Positions 41,838 through 53,229 of a stretch of 64,000 nucleotides of DNA are shown one piece after another. Source of the DNA: Puccinia triticina (Eukaryota; Basidiomycota; Pucciniomycetes; Pucciniales; Pucciniaceae); NCBI RefSeq assembly GCF_026914185.1, contig NC_070561.1, positions 6,138,001 through 6,202,000 on the forward strand, in the 5' to 3' direction. Positions within the stretch are counted from its first letter, which is position 1. Every line of letters starts with the position of its first letter. The notes beneath the pieces were generated by a model, which was not told the DNA's origin, ran no database searches, and saw only the letters and a list, made by a program, of their open reading frames with translations. The position numbers and the translations under genes are program-made.

Positions 41838-42247
41838 CAATGGTGGGTAGTTACAATAACCATGAATCCTCTTCTTTGGTCTTCAATTTAAAATTAGGAA
41901 CCAAATAAAATGTTCTGTCAGCTAGATCAAGAAGTCAGAGCTCTCCTCTAAAAATTGGTGAAAGAATTTTCCATTTTTGTCAAAAGAATAAATTGATATC
42001 CCTTATTCCGTGTCAAATTTTGCAGTTACTAGTAACTAAAACCAGTAACTAAAAACTGGAAGTGTAATCAAGGATATCCAGGCAGTCTTTTTACAAAAAT
42101 GGAAAATTATTTCACCAATTATTAGAGGAGAGCTATGACTTCTTTTGATCTAGCTGATAAAAATCATTAGGTGGTTCTGAATTTTAAATTAAAGACTGAA
42201 GGAGAAAAAAAACTGATAGTAACTGTTATCGTAACTACCCACCGTTG
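41838..42247. mobile_element. 410-bp hAT-like MITE
   Basis: Ends CAATGGTGGGTAGTTAC and GTAACTACCCACCGTTG form terminal inverted repeats; long inner stretches are also inverted (TTTCCATTTTTGTCAAA...TTTTTACAAAAATGGAAA). Flanked by the duplication CCTGCAT (41831-41837 and 42248-42254). Shares the CAAYGGTGGG end with the GC-rich elements of the arms. Non-coding. Confidence 0.82.
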
Positions 42248-42284
42248 CCTGCATGTTTTGATTCAAGAACCCTCTAAAGTCAGC

Positions 42285-42530
42285 ATGACCGACTCGCAGG
42301 GGGACAATCGACCACCACATAGCTCGGATGCCAGCACCCCGCCGCGTATTTTGGACAACGCGGACAGCCCCGCGCCTTGTTCGGACAACGATGCCAAGAC
42401 GAACAACCCGGTTCTTGGAGACATCCCTCCTGCCAAGCGCCAACGCTTGCATCAGGCTAATGTCAATCTGTCTATGAGTTTTTTCTCATTTCACATCTCA
42501 AAGGAAATGACAAACACACTGTTTCCATAA
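42285..42530 (+). CDS. Unrecognised short gene fragment
   Basis: 81 codons from ATG 42285, Ser/Pro/Asp-rich then basic (PPAKRQRLHQ, a possible nuclear localisation signal), ending KEMTNTLFP. It probably continues by splicing toward 42680 (frame with FKGMNAQDLMDPGFKVG), where Copia inserted. Too short for a family call. Confidence 0.3.
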   Translation: MTDSQGDNRPPHSSDASTPPRILDNADSPAPCSDNDAKTNNPVLGDIPPAKRQRLHQANVNLSMSFFSFHISKEMTNTLFP

Positions 42531-42679
42531 TCAAGAAACACTCCATCTACCACTGGTCTGTCTTCAAAGGCATGAATGCGCAGGATCTCATGGATCCAGG
42601 ATTTAAAGTTGGCCCAGCTCATTTAATAGTTTTAGGTGTAGCCTCTGTTGTTGCACAGCTTGAAAATAACTGATCGGTG

Positions 42680-42865
42680 TGTTGCGATAGACTGGAGCAG
42701 CAGAATCGACCGAAGGGAGTGTGTTGGAAGGATGAGGAAAAGAGTCCAACCAACACTGCTGCTCCAGACTAAATAGAGATATGTGAAATGAAAACAATAT
42801 GTCACTGTATCTGACATGTACACAAAGAGAAGATCGAAGCACACAACAGATGAGCCACCTCAACA
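42680..42865 (-). repeat. Copia 3' LTR (186 bp)
   Basis: Minus-strand start TGTTGAGGTGG, end CAACA. Differs from the 5' LTR only at one A/G position near its end. Confidence 0.95.
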
Positions 42866-42930
42866 CCCCCCCTTGCTGAGAACTGAGATGAGAGACAGAC
42901 AGAAGAACAAATAAATGGAAAGAAAAGACA

Positions 42931-45900
42931 CTACACAACACCAAACATGGACCGGTGTTTCTCCAGAAGGACCTGTGGCAGCGGTTTAGTGAGCATATCG
43001 GCTAGCATATCATGAGTGGATACGTGAAAGATTTGTATCTTGCCGTCCTTAACGCATTCACGAACAAAATGATACCGGGCATCAATGTGTTTTGTGCGGG
43101 AGTGGTGCTCGGGATTGTTTGCCAGAGCCTCTGCGCCTTCGTTGTCGACATGCAAGGGAAGGGCTTGCTGGGGACGAAGACGTAGTTCCGTCAGGACATT
43201 GCGGAGCCAAAGTCCCTCTTTGCAGGAGTCGGAGAGGGCTTTGTATTCCGACTCAGTGCTGGATAGTGACACAGTAGCTTGCTTTCTTGATTTCCAGGAG
43301 ATTGCCCCAACACCAATACGGTACGTGTAAGCTGATGTCGAACGTCTGTCCTTGCGATCTTCAGCCCAGTCCGCATCTGAGAAGCCGCTGCATGAAAGTG
43401 TACCGCCCAAACGAAGACGGAGGTCTTTGGTAGAGTGGAGATAATTCAGAACGCGAACCGCAGCAAACCAGTGAGCAGCCGAGGGATCCCTGAGAAATTG
43501 AGATAGTTTATTTACCGCAAACAACACATCAGGTCGAGTACATTGTGCGACCCAGAGAAGAGATCCAATAATTTGATTGTAAGGACCAGGAGATGAAAGA
43601 TCCTCCGGTCTCCGCCGACGGAGATCCTTGAACATTGTATCCGTTGGAGTCAACGTGGACACAGATTTTCCGGGACAGAACCGCGCAACAAGATCATTAA
43701 TGTAGTGAGATTGAGACATGTACATAAGGCGATGGTCGAAATCTCGAGTGAGTTTGATAGAAAGGAAATGGTGAAGCTCTTTGTCCGCGCCTATTTGAAA
43801 CCGCGCCCCGAGAGCAGAGATCAGGTCTGCCACATATGTATTTTCGCCAACAACAGCGAGATCATCCACGTGCACAACAACCGCTCCGATGAGTTTTTCT
43901 TCTTGAAGACGGAAATACAGTGTTGGATCATATTTGGACTGTTGAAGACCGAGATTGAGGAAAGCTGCGTGGAGTTTGTGGTTCCATTGACGGGGAGATT
44001 GCTTCAGACCGTAAAGAGAACGGGAGACCTCACATACATAGTCAGGGTGTTCGGAGTCTTCAAACCCGGCGGGTTGCTCCATGTATACGGGTGTTTCAAG
44101 CTGGCCGTTGAGAAAGGCGGTTTTGAAGTCGACCTGTCGGCCCGTCCACTTACGCACATCTAAAAGACTACATATCAGTCGCAGTGTTTCCATCCGAAGG
44201 GTGGGGGAGAACACCTTGTCGTAATCCTCCCCGCGAATTTGAGAATACCCCATAGCAACTAGTCGTGCCTTCAGCTTCTGGATAGACTTGTCCGGGCGGC
44301 GTTTGATTTTGAAGACCCATTTGGACTTGATGATCTTTCGCTTGTCCGGACGGGGCACAAGACGCCAGGTGTCCATACCCACGAGTGAAGAGAACTCACC
44401 GGCAGCAGCTTTCAGCCAGCGATCTTTGTTGGGGGAGCGCTGGACTTGACGCCACGTTTTTGGAGTATCAACATCCTCCGAAGACACTGCAGCTTTGGAC
44501 CACTGACCGTACCTATCTGGGGCTTTCCGGGACCTGTTAGAGCGACGCGCCGGCGGAGGTGTCAGAACACGAGGCGGAGAGGGCGGGAGAGGGAAAGATT
44601 CAGGAGGAGGTAAGGCAGGTTTGGCGGGGGGAGTTGGGGAGGGAAGACCGCAGGTATCAGAAGACGATAAGGGAGCCGGCGGTGTGGCAGCACAAGACGG
44701 AATAAGGGGGGGTGGCGACACCGGCCGAAAGAAAGGAGACGGTAAAGAAACCGGGGAAGGAGCTGACTTACCCTCCGAAGAAGTCAACTCAGGGGAGCTG
44801 AGGGAAGAGGCGGGGGAGGGATGGCGGATTTGGTTGAGTGGAGCGTGCATTGAAGCGGTCAATCGTCGGTCAAAGCAATCCTTAAGAGGAATGTGGAGTG
44901 GGGGAGAATCCAGGATGGACGGTCGCGGAGCAGGCTCATGAGAGGAGGGGTTAGGAGGGGGAAGGGAACCAGGGGAAAAGCGAGCAGAGGAGTCCTGGGG
45001 CCAAGGAATTTCTACGTGTATCTCAGGTGTCGGGCCAACAATGCGATGGCTGTAGGGAAAAACGGCGTCGTTGAAAAGAACGTCTTGTGACTTGAGAACC
45101 TGCTTGGTCTGAAGATCCCAAAGTCAGTACCTGTTGCCGTCCGAGAGATATGAAAGGAAAAGAGAGGCTCGGGCCTTAGGATCCAGCTTTTTTCGGTTTG
45201 CCTCAGGGACTTTATACCACACCAGGCACCCGAAAGGGTGGAGGTTGTGGAGAGAAACTGGATCAGTACCGAGAATGGAGTTGGGAGCGTGGAAGCCAGA
45301 GGGTGTGGAGAGCGGAATGGAGTTATAAGAGTGAAGGATGTGACGGAGAGCGTCAGCCCAGAATGATTTGGGCAGCTTGGAACCGAGGAGCAGACAGCGA
45401 ATGAGATTTCCAAACGTCCTGTTGGCCCTTTCTGCGACGCCGTTCAGCTCGGGAGAGTGAGGAGGGCCCGGCTCATGTTTGATGCCGGACTCGAGCAGAA
45501 AATTCTCGAAGGCCTTTGAAAGATACTCGCCTCCATTGTCCGAGCGCAGGGAGAGGATTTTGTGACGACCATCTTTCTCAAAAGTGGTTTTGAAGATTTT
45601 GAAGCAGCGAAAAACATCACTTTTACATTTCATAGGCATGATGGAAACTGCCTTGGAACAGTCGTCAATGAAGGTTACAAAGTATTTATATCCTTCTCGA
45701 GATACAGTTTCGAAAGAGCCTACGTCCGAGTGGATCAGAGCACCGGGGAGAGAGGAGCGGTAAGAAGACCAAGAATAGAAAGGGGAACGGTGCATTTTAG
45801 ACTGTATGCAAACAGGGCATTGTTGAACCTCTAACTCGTTCATGATTGAGGGTTTGATCTTGTTCAAACTGAGGAGTCGTTTGAGTGCTTTGAGCCCTAG

Positions 45901-47367
45901 GTGAGATAGGCGGAAGTGGTAACCCAATAGAGAATTGTCAGCCAAATGGGTGGCGCCCAAGGAAGTAGACCGGGACTTCACCTCGGCGGAAGGGAGATAG
46001 TAAAGGTTTCCCTTTCGGTAACCGTGCCCAACAACGGATCCTGTGGTACCGAAATCCTTGGCGTCGTAGACCTCACACGAAGTGGGTGTGAAGACAACGC
46101 GGAGAGAGGCGTCACACATTGCGGCCACGGAGAGAAGAGGTTCGGCCAGATCCAGGACTACCAGGGTTTTGATGGATTTGGGAACGGCGAGAGGAAGAGA
46201 CGAGAGGCCTTTGTGAGTAGCATGAACCACCGAGTGGTCTGCTAGGCGTACGGGAGTGGTGGAAACCTTGATGTTGGTGACCTGAGTTACGTCGGGTGTC
46301 ATGCTCATGGAGCAGCCCGAGTCGATATTGGCGTCCATGGAAGCTTTGTGCGCTTGGACAAGATGGACGGCAGTGGATGCTTTGCTGGCGTATTCAGAGC
46401 CGGAGTGATCCGAAGCACTCTCAGAGTCGCTGCCGAGTTCGAAAACGGTAGTAAGGCCAGCCTTGGCGGCGGGCTGAGACGGTGGATGGCTGCGGTTGGA
46501 AGAGGAACGACTAGTCCCTTCACGGCGGTTGGAACTTCTCTCCGAACCAGAACGGCGTTTGGGATCATTATCCTGGCGTCTTGACTGGTGATCATTCAGA
46601 ATGCGAGCGGCAGAATCGCAGGCAGGTAACTCGTGGCCTCTGATGCGGCAGAAAGAGCAATAGAGAGAGTCATCAAAGGGAGGTCGAATCTTACCCCCAG
46701 AGGAAGTTCTTGCTTTGGAGGCCGAGACAGAGACATTGCCTTCTACACGAGCCTTGCGACAAAGAGATTCCGCCTTGAGCGCTGCCACAATGCGAGCCGG
46801 CGTGACGTTCTCCTCGTTCATCATGGCAGACACACAGTGAAGCCAATCAGCGGGGAGTGAACTTAGGAGAGAAGCCGCGTGAATGTCGTCGACAGTGAGT
46901 GGTTTCTTCGCGGTGATGAGGGAGTTGAGTCGCTCGGCGCATAACGCCATCTCTTTGATATGGTTTTCGACGTCGTCCCCAGCTAGACGGAGGAGGACGA
47001 GCTTGCGGAGCCAGTAGATTCGACCCCCCACGGTGGAATCCAAATGAGCCTCGTGAAGGGCATCCCACATTCCCTTAGCGTCTTCGGGAAATGCTTGAAT
47101 AAGATGGAGATTGTCCTGGTGAATGGTTCGGACAATGAATGAACACACATCGGCATTATCTTTGGTCCATTTGGCGGTACGGTCTTCGGGCTTGACTTCC
47201 TTGAGGAGGTAGCCAAGGTTGATGGAGTTCAGGTGGACAGTGACGACAAAACTCCACTTGAGATAGTCGGAGTCGGCCTCCGGAGCCGGAAGTTGAGGGA
47301 TCCCGGTGACCCTAAGAGACGAGTTGTCTGAAGAGTCGGGAGCAATGGGTTGAGCTTGTTCTGCCAT
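42931..47367 (-). pseudogene. Copia gag-pol polyprotein with a single nonsense codon
   Basis: 1479 codons in one frame. Gag spans about residues 30-200, the CCHC knuckle (CSFCRIRGHELPAC) is near 235, and the protease has DSGCSMSMT near 348. The GAG-pre-integrase domain (HFRLSHLG, CPVCIQSK) precedes integrase with DDE at LIHSDVGSFE, SDNGGEYL and PELNGVAERANRT. TGA at 45124-45126 falls in the run GNRY-stop-LWDLQTKQV, where Copia proteins usually have Trp. Then come RT (VDFKTAFLNGQL, VVHVDDLAV) and RNase H (SSTESEYKAL, DNEGAEALA, ADMLTKPLP). All other key residues are present, so it was disabled very recently or the TGA is a base error or suppressed. Confidence 0.95.
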
Positions 47368-47480
47368 GGTGACAGAATTCGTTGTGATGGTAAAACGAAG
47401 ATAGTTTTGATCCTTGATGATTTGAACACACTGCTGTTCTGGTTGTCTGTTTTTATTTCGAGAGGTTGCGCTGGTTTAAG

Positions 47481-47500
47481 TGCAGCTGGGACTCATAACC
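47481..47500 (-). promoter_or_regulatory. Copia primer binding site, internal tRNA-Met type
   Basis: Directly after the 5' LTR the minus strand reads GGTTATGAGTCCCAGC. Its complement contains GGGACTCATAACC, which resembles the anticodon arm (CAT) of a tRNA-Met rather than a tRNA 3' end. This is the half-tRNA priming layout known from Drosophila copia. Confidence 0.5.
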
Positions 47501-47686
47501 TGTTGCAATAGACTGGAGCAGCAGAATCGACCGAAGGGAGTGTGTTGGAAGGATGAGGAAAAGAGTCCAACCAACACTGCTGCTCCAGACTAAATAGAGA
47601 TATGTGAAATGAAAACAATATGTCACTGTATCTGACATGTACACAAAGAGAAGATCGAAGCACACAACAGATGAGCCACCTCAACA
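47501..47686 (-). repeat. Copia 5' LTR (186 bp)
   Basis: Partner of 42680-42865; on the plus strand starts TGTTGCAATAG and ends CCTCAACA, followed by the target copy CGGTG. Confidence 0.95.
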
Positions 47687-47868
47687 CGGTGTACTTGTTT
47701 TCCTATTCATCAACTGTTTCTTCTTTTGTCCACCTGAAAATGTAACTTGTCTGTCTCAAAATTGAAACTTCTTGAACTGCAAATTATTTCCATCATGAAA
47801 AAACACTGTGAAATAGTTACATGAGTTACATACTTGAAAATTCTAGCAAAACCATATGTCATCAGATG

Positions 47869-49750
47869 TCATATCTCACTCTGCCATACATGAAGTCCCT
47901 GCCTGCAGGCCAGCATTTTTGTACTTTCATTTATGGGGCCAACCCATGTATCAGAATGATTGCGGTGGCATATAGCTACGTGATGAGAGAAAGCATTTAA
48001 GAGGTATCTATTGTTTTTTGCGTGAAATATTTTCCAAATGACAGAAGCACCTTCTTGACGCCCAATGGGTGCTATTGTGGTTTCAATGGTGGAGCAGTTC
48101 CCTGAAAAGCAATCATGCTGTACATTCAAGGTGCATACGATTTTCTGTGTGGCGGTGAAGCAGAGTTATGTATCAGCTGTTGTCCCAGGCATCATCTGAT
48201 ATCAAATACTTCTGACCTCCACTGGGGTGTATACACACCTGTCCTCCTTAGAAAGTATGGTCATACTATTTTCTGGTTGAATTCCCATCTTTATACATTT
48301 GTTTATTTTGGCATAAAATACCAAGGATCCCACTTCCCAGATGGACTCCACAAACCCAATACTTCCGTGAGGGTTTGTGGGTTTTTTTTCCTGTAATTTA
48401 TTGTTTTTTTTTTTTTCAGTAAATGTCGGATTAATCAAATTTATTTTTGAAGATGCTCACCAATACAAATGAGCCTGACCGGATTGTATTCTTCTCATTG
48501 AGCTTGACTGCTGCAACCTTGATGATGTGATAGCTCCTGTGGTGTGTTTGCAGGATTTCTGGTATATCTTCAGGAGGTGGTTGAGGCCCCTTGGGCCCAT
48601 GCAGGCAAGGATATCTGGTGTAACTTGCCAAAGATGATTTTTGGTATCCCATAACCTCTTGAATGAGTGTATTCTTATGAAAGAGGGCAGTGAGCCGTGG
48701 TGATGCTTGGAAGTATCTCTTGGCCTCGTGGTTGTATAATCGGGCACCTGACATCAAAAGCCTCATGATTCTGGCGTCAGCAAAGCCTGTGGCTATATCC
48801 CTCCCAGGGCTCAAGCGGTTTGAGTGGATAGACCTGTTTTGTACAATCCCATTGAAACTTTCAAACTTCTCAGTTGAACACAGACTGGCCGGTCCAAATC
48901 TTCTGATTGATTCTTCAAGGTGAAGCAACATGTGAATTTTTGGCTTGTTGGCCCATCTTCCCGACATCATTACTAGGTGAATTTCAAGGTTCTGAATGTG
49001 ATTCTTCAGTTCATAAATATACATTTCCATATCATCAATGCATGTCTGAAATATGTAGCTCCCAAGGGCGCATAAAGACAACCACAAAGCCTTCTGTTCA
49101 TCTGTCATTAAAGGGAACAGAACAAATGGTGCAGCCTGGAGTATTACCCAAAACTCTTTTCCCACAAAGCTTTTGTAATGGGCAATCATGTATCAAGGTT
49201 GAATTGGTGGAACATTCAGCCCTTCTGTGTCAAATGCCCGCCATCGTGCTTCTAGTTCTGGAAGTTGTGATGCCTTGATTTTCCCCATGAAGTCATGCCA
49301 TAAGTATTTAACTGATCCCAGGAGTATGACATGTAATATTTCAATTGGAGTATCTTTGCACCCATCAAAGGATTCCAAGAACAGCCAGGGGTTCTGCAAT
49401 CGGTCAGGGGTTTTTTCCTCAAGTTCAATAATACGTTTCCTCTCGTTGTAATTGTCATGCTTGCGTTGGGCCAGTTCTATATTAATGCGGTCTCGGAGGC
49501 CATATAATTGAAGTTTTCTCTCATACTCCTTCTGTGTGTCAGATTGTGAACTTTCCCATAGTTTCTTACTGAGTGTTATAGTTGTTTGCCATGTCCGAGG
49601 CTCAGGGAGGTTAGGTATACCAAAAAAGTCTTGAATGTATAGTAGACAATCTTTGTAGGTAGCAGAAACCAATAGGAAACCACTGAAGATGAGAAGGAAT
49701 AAGAGAGTATAGGTGCTTTGTGGCAGAATCCAATAAGAGACCACCAGCAA
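47869..49750 (-). pseudogene. CACTA (CMC)-like transposase remnant
   Basis: The main frame 49750-48431 has a single TGA at 49193-49195 (PPIQP-stop-YMIAHY). It shows motifs of fungal CACTA-like transposases: DTPIEILHVILLGSVKYLWHDF, KPKIHMLLHLEESIRRFGPASL and TEKFESFNGIVQNRSIHSNR. A GTGAGC donor near 48456 and AATTACAG near 48392 lead to a second exon (GSIGFVESIWEV) and on to the C-terminal piece at 48129-47869 (NVQHDCFSGNCSTIE...). The N-terminal catalytic part upstream of 49750 is missing or decayed. No CAC terminal repeats could be tied to it. Superfamily call is by motif memory, moderately firm. Confidence 0.65.
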
Positions 49751-50289
49751 TGAGATGGAAGCTGAAGCTGATTATCAAGTTTTATGAACAAATTCAAATT
49801 GGTGTTATTTTGTATATAAGCAAGAAGTGGATGACTTGCCGGCAGATTTGGTGGCAGAGGTCACTTATTTAAGTTGGTGAGACTGCTGGCAGGGTTCCGT
49901 CTGGCCAAAAAAAAGTTGACGCTGGCAGGCCAAAAAAAGCACGTTGACCCGCTGAACTCCAACCAACCGGAGATTCCAAATTGTTTGCACAAGTCATCTT
50001 TTGTCTCCACATCAACCATCTCGCCTGCAAACACCCCCCAAACACACACACACACACCGCACCTATCTAAACAGGCTTGATTTTGTCTCCATCTCGACCG
50101 GACCCATTCACCCGATTCTGATATAACGGGCCTAGCTACCGGAACCCCTCAATTGACATCATTCTAACTGGCTCATCACCACCTGTACGAAGTTTTACCA
50201 ACCCATCGTCATAGGCTCCTGTTTTCCTTGATACTAACCAAGTTTTATGTGCGTGGACTGATGGGTCCAATGAAACAGGACACTCTCAC
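49751..50289. other. Non-coding interval
   Basis: AT-rich, with a short CA-repeat (ACACACACACAC) near 50046. Possible promoter of the next gene. No motif named. Confidence 0.4.
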
Positions 50290-52313
50290 ATGGCTTCTCA
50301 AGCTAATGGGGACACCTGGTTGTCCATGCAAGACTCTTACCAACCGGATACGAACCCTCACCCGTTTGACACCACCTCTCAAGGTAGGCAACCTGATCCC
50401 CAGGTATACGGATATCAGCACGACAGGCGGTCCTTTCCAGCTGGAACCCACCCCTTTGACCCCAACAACCCAGCTAGTCAACACTCATACTCACCGCACC
50501 AGCCTGGTGGCGGGGGCAGCGGGCCTTTGATGGAAAATGGCCATGTTGGCGGCCCTCCGATCAACTCTCAAGGTAGCGGCGGCCCAGCGATGAGACATGG
50601 CGCCGTTGGCGGCCCTGTCGTGGGACATGGCGGTGTTGGCTGCGCTCCGATTGGGTCTCAAGTTAGTGGCGGCCCTCCGATTGGCTCTCAAGGTAGTGGC
50701 GGCCCTCCAATCAGATCTCAAGTTAGTGGCGGCACTCCAGTGGTTCATGGCGGCGGAGGTGCCCCTTTGATTGGCTCCCATGGCAGCGGTGGCCCAGGCG
50801 GTCATGGCGGCGAGGTGCCCCTGTGATTGGCTCCCACGGCAGCGGCGGCCATACCCACCCCAGTAAGTCCCACCATCACTCGTAAGCAAACATGCGGGGG
50901 ATTAAATTCCTCTACCTCTCCGCCAGACACCCCCCCTGTGGCCCCGCTCGGGCGCCATCGGGCGCCCGATACCGGCGGGCTTGGACCCATGCGCTCACCG
51001 CGACGAGCCAGTCTAGTCCCCTCACCTACTCCGTACGCCAGGTATGAAAGCCGACAACATTTGGGCGACAAGGTGGATTACCAATCCAACTCCAGCGGGG
51101 CACCTCCAAGCTGGATAAGCCAAAATCACACAAGCTCGGACACGTCAACAGCCTCGCTGCGCACTGAGACGGTGACCTGGATCCGGGATAACATTGGCGA
51201 GCTTCAAGCCTGCCTGAAAAAACCCGAAGAGCTGGTGAAGATTGCTCAGCCCCTCTTCAATGTAAGTTCTTTTCCACTTTTTCCTTGCACCTTCTCATGC
51301 TGACTTCGCTGCCCCCGAGCGCTTCGCAGATACCAAAGCAGGAACGCTGGCCAGCAACAGTTGTGTTGCAACTCGCCGCTTTTGAAGCCTTGGCCGCAAA
51401 GCTGGAGACCCAGGAACGACCCGCTGCTGTAGCGGTAGAAGCTCCGAGCAACTCATTAGTGGCCTTTGTCAGCACAACCCTACGACGAGTTCTCTTGAGC
51501 CCTGACCTTGATTCGTTTGGCCGCCAGTCCTCCCTCAAGAATCACGATGCGAAGACACCATACTCCCTTGTCAAAGTAAGTAGGAAGCAATTGAAATCAA
51601 ACCAGCATATTATTCAGCTGACCCCGCATATGTGGCTTGACAGGAAGCCATTGATCAGCAAAGCGAGGAATGGCTCCAAACCCATCTTTCAGTGAAATGG
51701 CGAGACAACGCCGAGCTCGTCGAGAAGGTGGACCAGGCAATCCATAACCAATTGAAAAACCAAAAGAGCGTATTGTTGACTATCATCAAGAACGGTCTAG
51801 CGAACCCCAAAGGAGTCCCCAAGCTCAGCAAACTTGTACCCGAAGTGTATCGGCAGATGACAACTAGATATAAAGACGTCGAAAACCATAAGATAAACGC
51901 CGATTCAAGCATAACCAACGCGGCAAAGGCCAGATTGGCCTACCTCAGGCTCATGATTCACCTGAATCAGCTTCAACAAGCGAAAAGCAAGGGGAAGAAG
52001 AGCTCAGCCCCCCCCCCACTTCTGGACTGCCATTGAGGAAGATCTCGCCACTCGCGCCGATCACTTTGACATGCAAAAATTTGCTTTTGCATCCCTGATT
52101 ATTCGCAAGGACCGGGCTCTCTGGGGGAACGATCGGACGTTGTCCCAGGATGTTGATGAAGAGCAAGCAGCTCTGCCAACCGATGACGAGGTTACAGCAA
52201 GGATTGCCGAGATCAATGCCAAACGAAATGATGGCAACACCAACAATGATACTAACACCAACGCTGATACTAACACCAATGCTGATACTAGTATCAATTG
52301 CAGTCTAGAATGA
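50290..52313 (+). pseudogene. Unrecognised four-exon gene with two frame breaks
   Basis: Exons 50290-50862, 50927-51261, 51330-51575 and 51644-52313 have GTAAGT donors and CAG acceptors with consistent phases. Exon 1 encodes a Gly-rich tandem repeat (GGPPIGSQGSGG type, about eight 12-13 residue units) after a Pro/Gln/Asn-rich start. Later exons are helical and charged (TWIRDNIGELQACLKKPEELVKI, RDNAELVEKVDQAIHNQ, KFAFASLIIRKDRALWGND). Exon 4 ends in an Asn/Thr/Asp repeat (NTNADTNTNAD). Frame breaks lie near 50810 and in a run of ten C at 52008-52017; both could be sequencing errors. No family recognised. Confidence 0.6.
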
Positions 52314-53229
52314 TATACATACCGATCTCCTCTTCTATTCTAGTCTATATCTTTCTGTTGTTCTTGCTATTTTTTTGCCTGCAATGAAAATAATCCGGGC
52401 TTCCCGTTGGGATGATGCCAGATTGATGTGTGTAGTATTTTTGAAAATATTATTGAAAATATTTTACTCAAGAAAAATGAGGCAGCAGAATATTGTGAGC
52501 AATATTTTTGGTTCTCATGAATATTTTGTCCAGCAAACTGTGGCTATCGGAATATTTTGCATTATAAAAATGGTTTATTAGAATATTTTGTGGGATAAAA
52601 CTTGATTAACAAAATATTTTCCTGGATATGTGGTGGGATTTGAGATATTTTCCCAAACATTTTGGTTTTCTCATCAACAATATCCTCAAAAAAATTGTAA
52701 AAACCACTTTGAGTGGTTTCTGAGATATTTTCAAAATATTTGGGGGAAGATATCCCAGAAAATATTTCCTAAATTTATGCAAAATATTTCAAAAACCACT
52801 CAGAGTGGTTCCTGAGATATTCTCAAAATATCCCAAACGCGGATGCTGTGACTCGTTCCTGGCGACGTCCGTTCTGAATGAACTGGAAAATATTTCCAAG
52901 CCGGATTCAATCCGGCTTCGGAATATCTTTTTGCACCCGTGGTGTAGTGCAGCGGGCGGGGCCTCTACTTCCAGTGCAGCGCAGCCACCACCAAAACCGC
53001 TGCACTTTTTGAAGAGCAGCACTTTCACCCTTGGTTGGTTGACATCTTGCAAATATTGGTTTACACGTTTTAATTGTTGTTTTAGAACTTTTAGATGCTG
53101 GTTTACACCTTCTCAATAGTATTTTAGACCTGGAATATGTTTGTTTACATGGGTTTAGCTTAGGTTGACATCTTGGAAACTTGGGTTTACAGTGACACTA
53201 TAGATGGCCGTTTTGCATCAGTGGCAGGT
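52314..53229. other. AT-rich AATATTTT region and array remnant
   Basis: 52430-52830 is full of GAATATTTT / AAATATTTC motifs. It has two direct copies of a hairpin unit (AAAACCACTTTGAGTGGTTT and a CAGAGTGG variant) each followed by CTGAGATATT. 53040-53200 holds decayed TTTACACC units and a TAGATGGCC hAT-like end next to the right array. No gene. Confidence 0.5.

Larger units (their letters stand above)
42680..47686 (-). mobile_element. Young full-length Ty1/Copia retrotransposon
   Basis: A 5007-bp unit with 186-bp LTRs differing at one position, flanked by a perfect 5-bp duplication CGGTG (42675-42679 and 47687-47691). One polyprotein frame spans it on the minus strand, broken by a single TGA. 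A polypurine tract AAGGGGGGG (minus strand, 42866-42874) and a PBS at 47481-47500 are present. It inserted in the centre of the giant inverted duplication. Confidence 0.96.
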
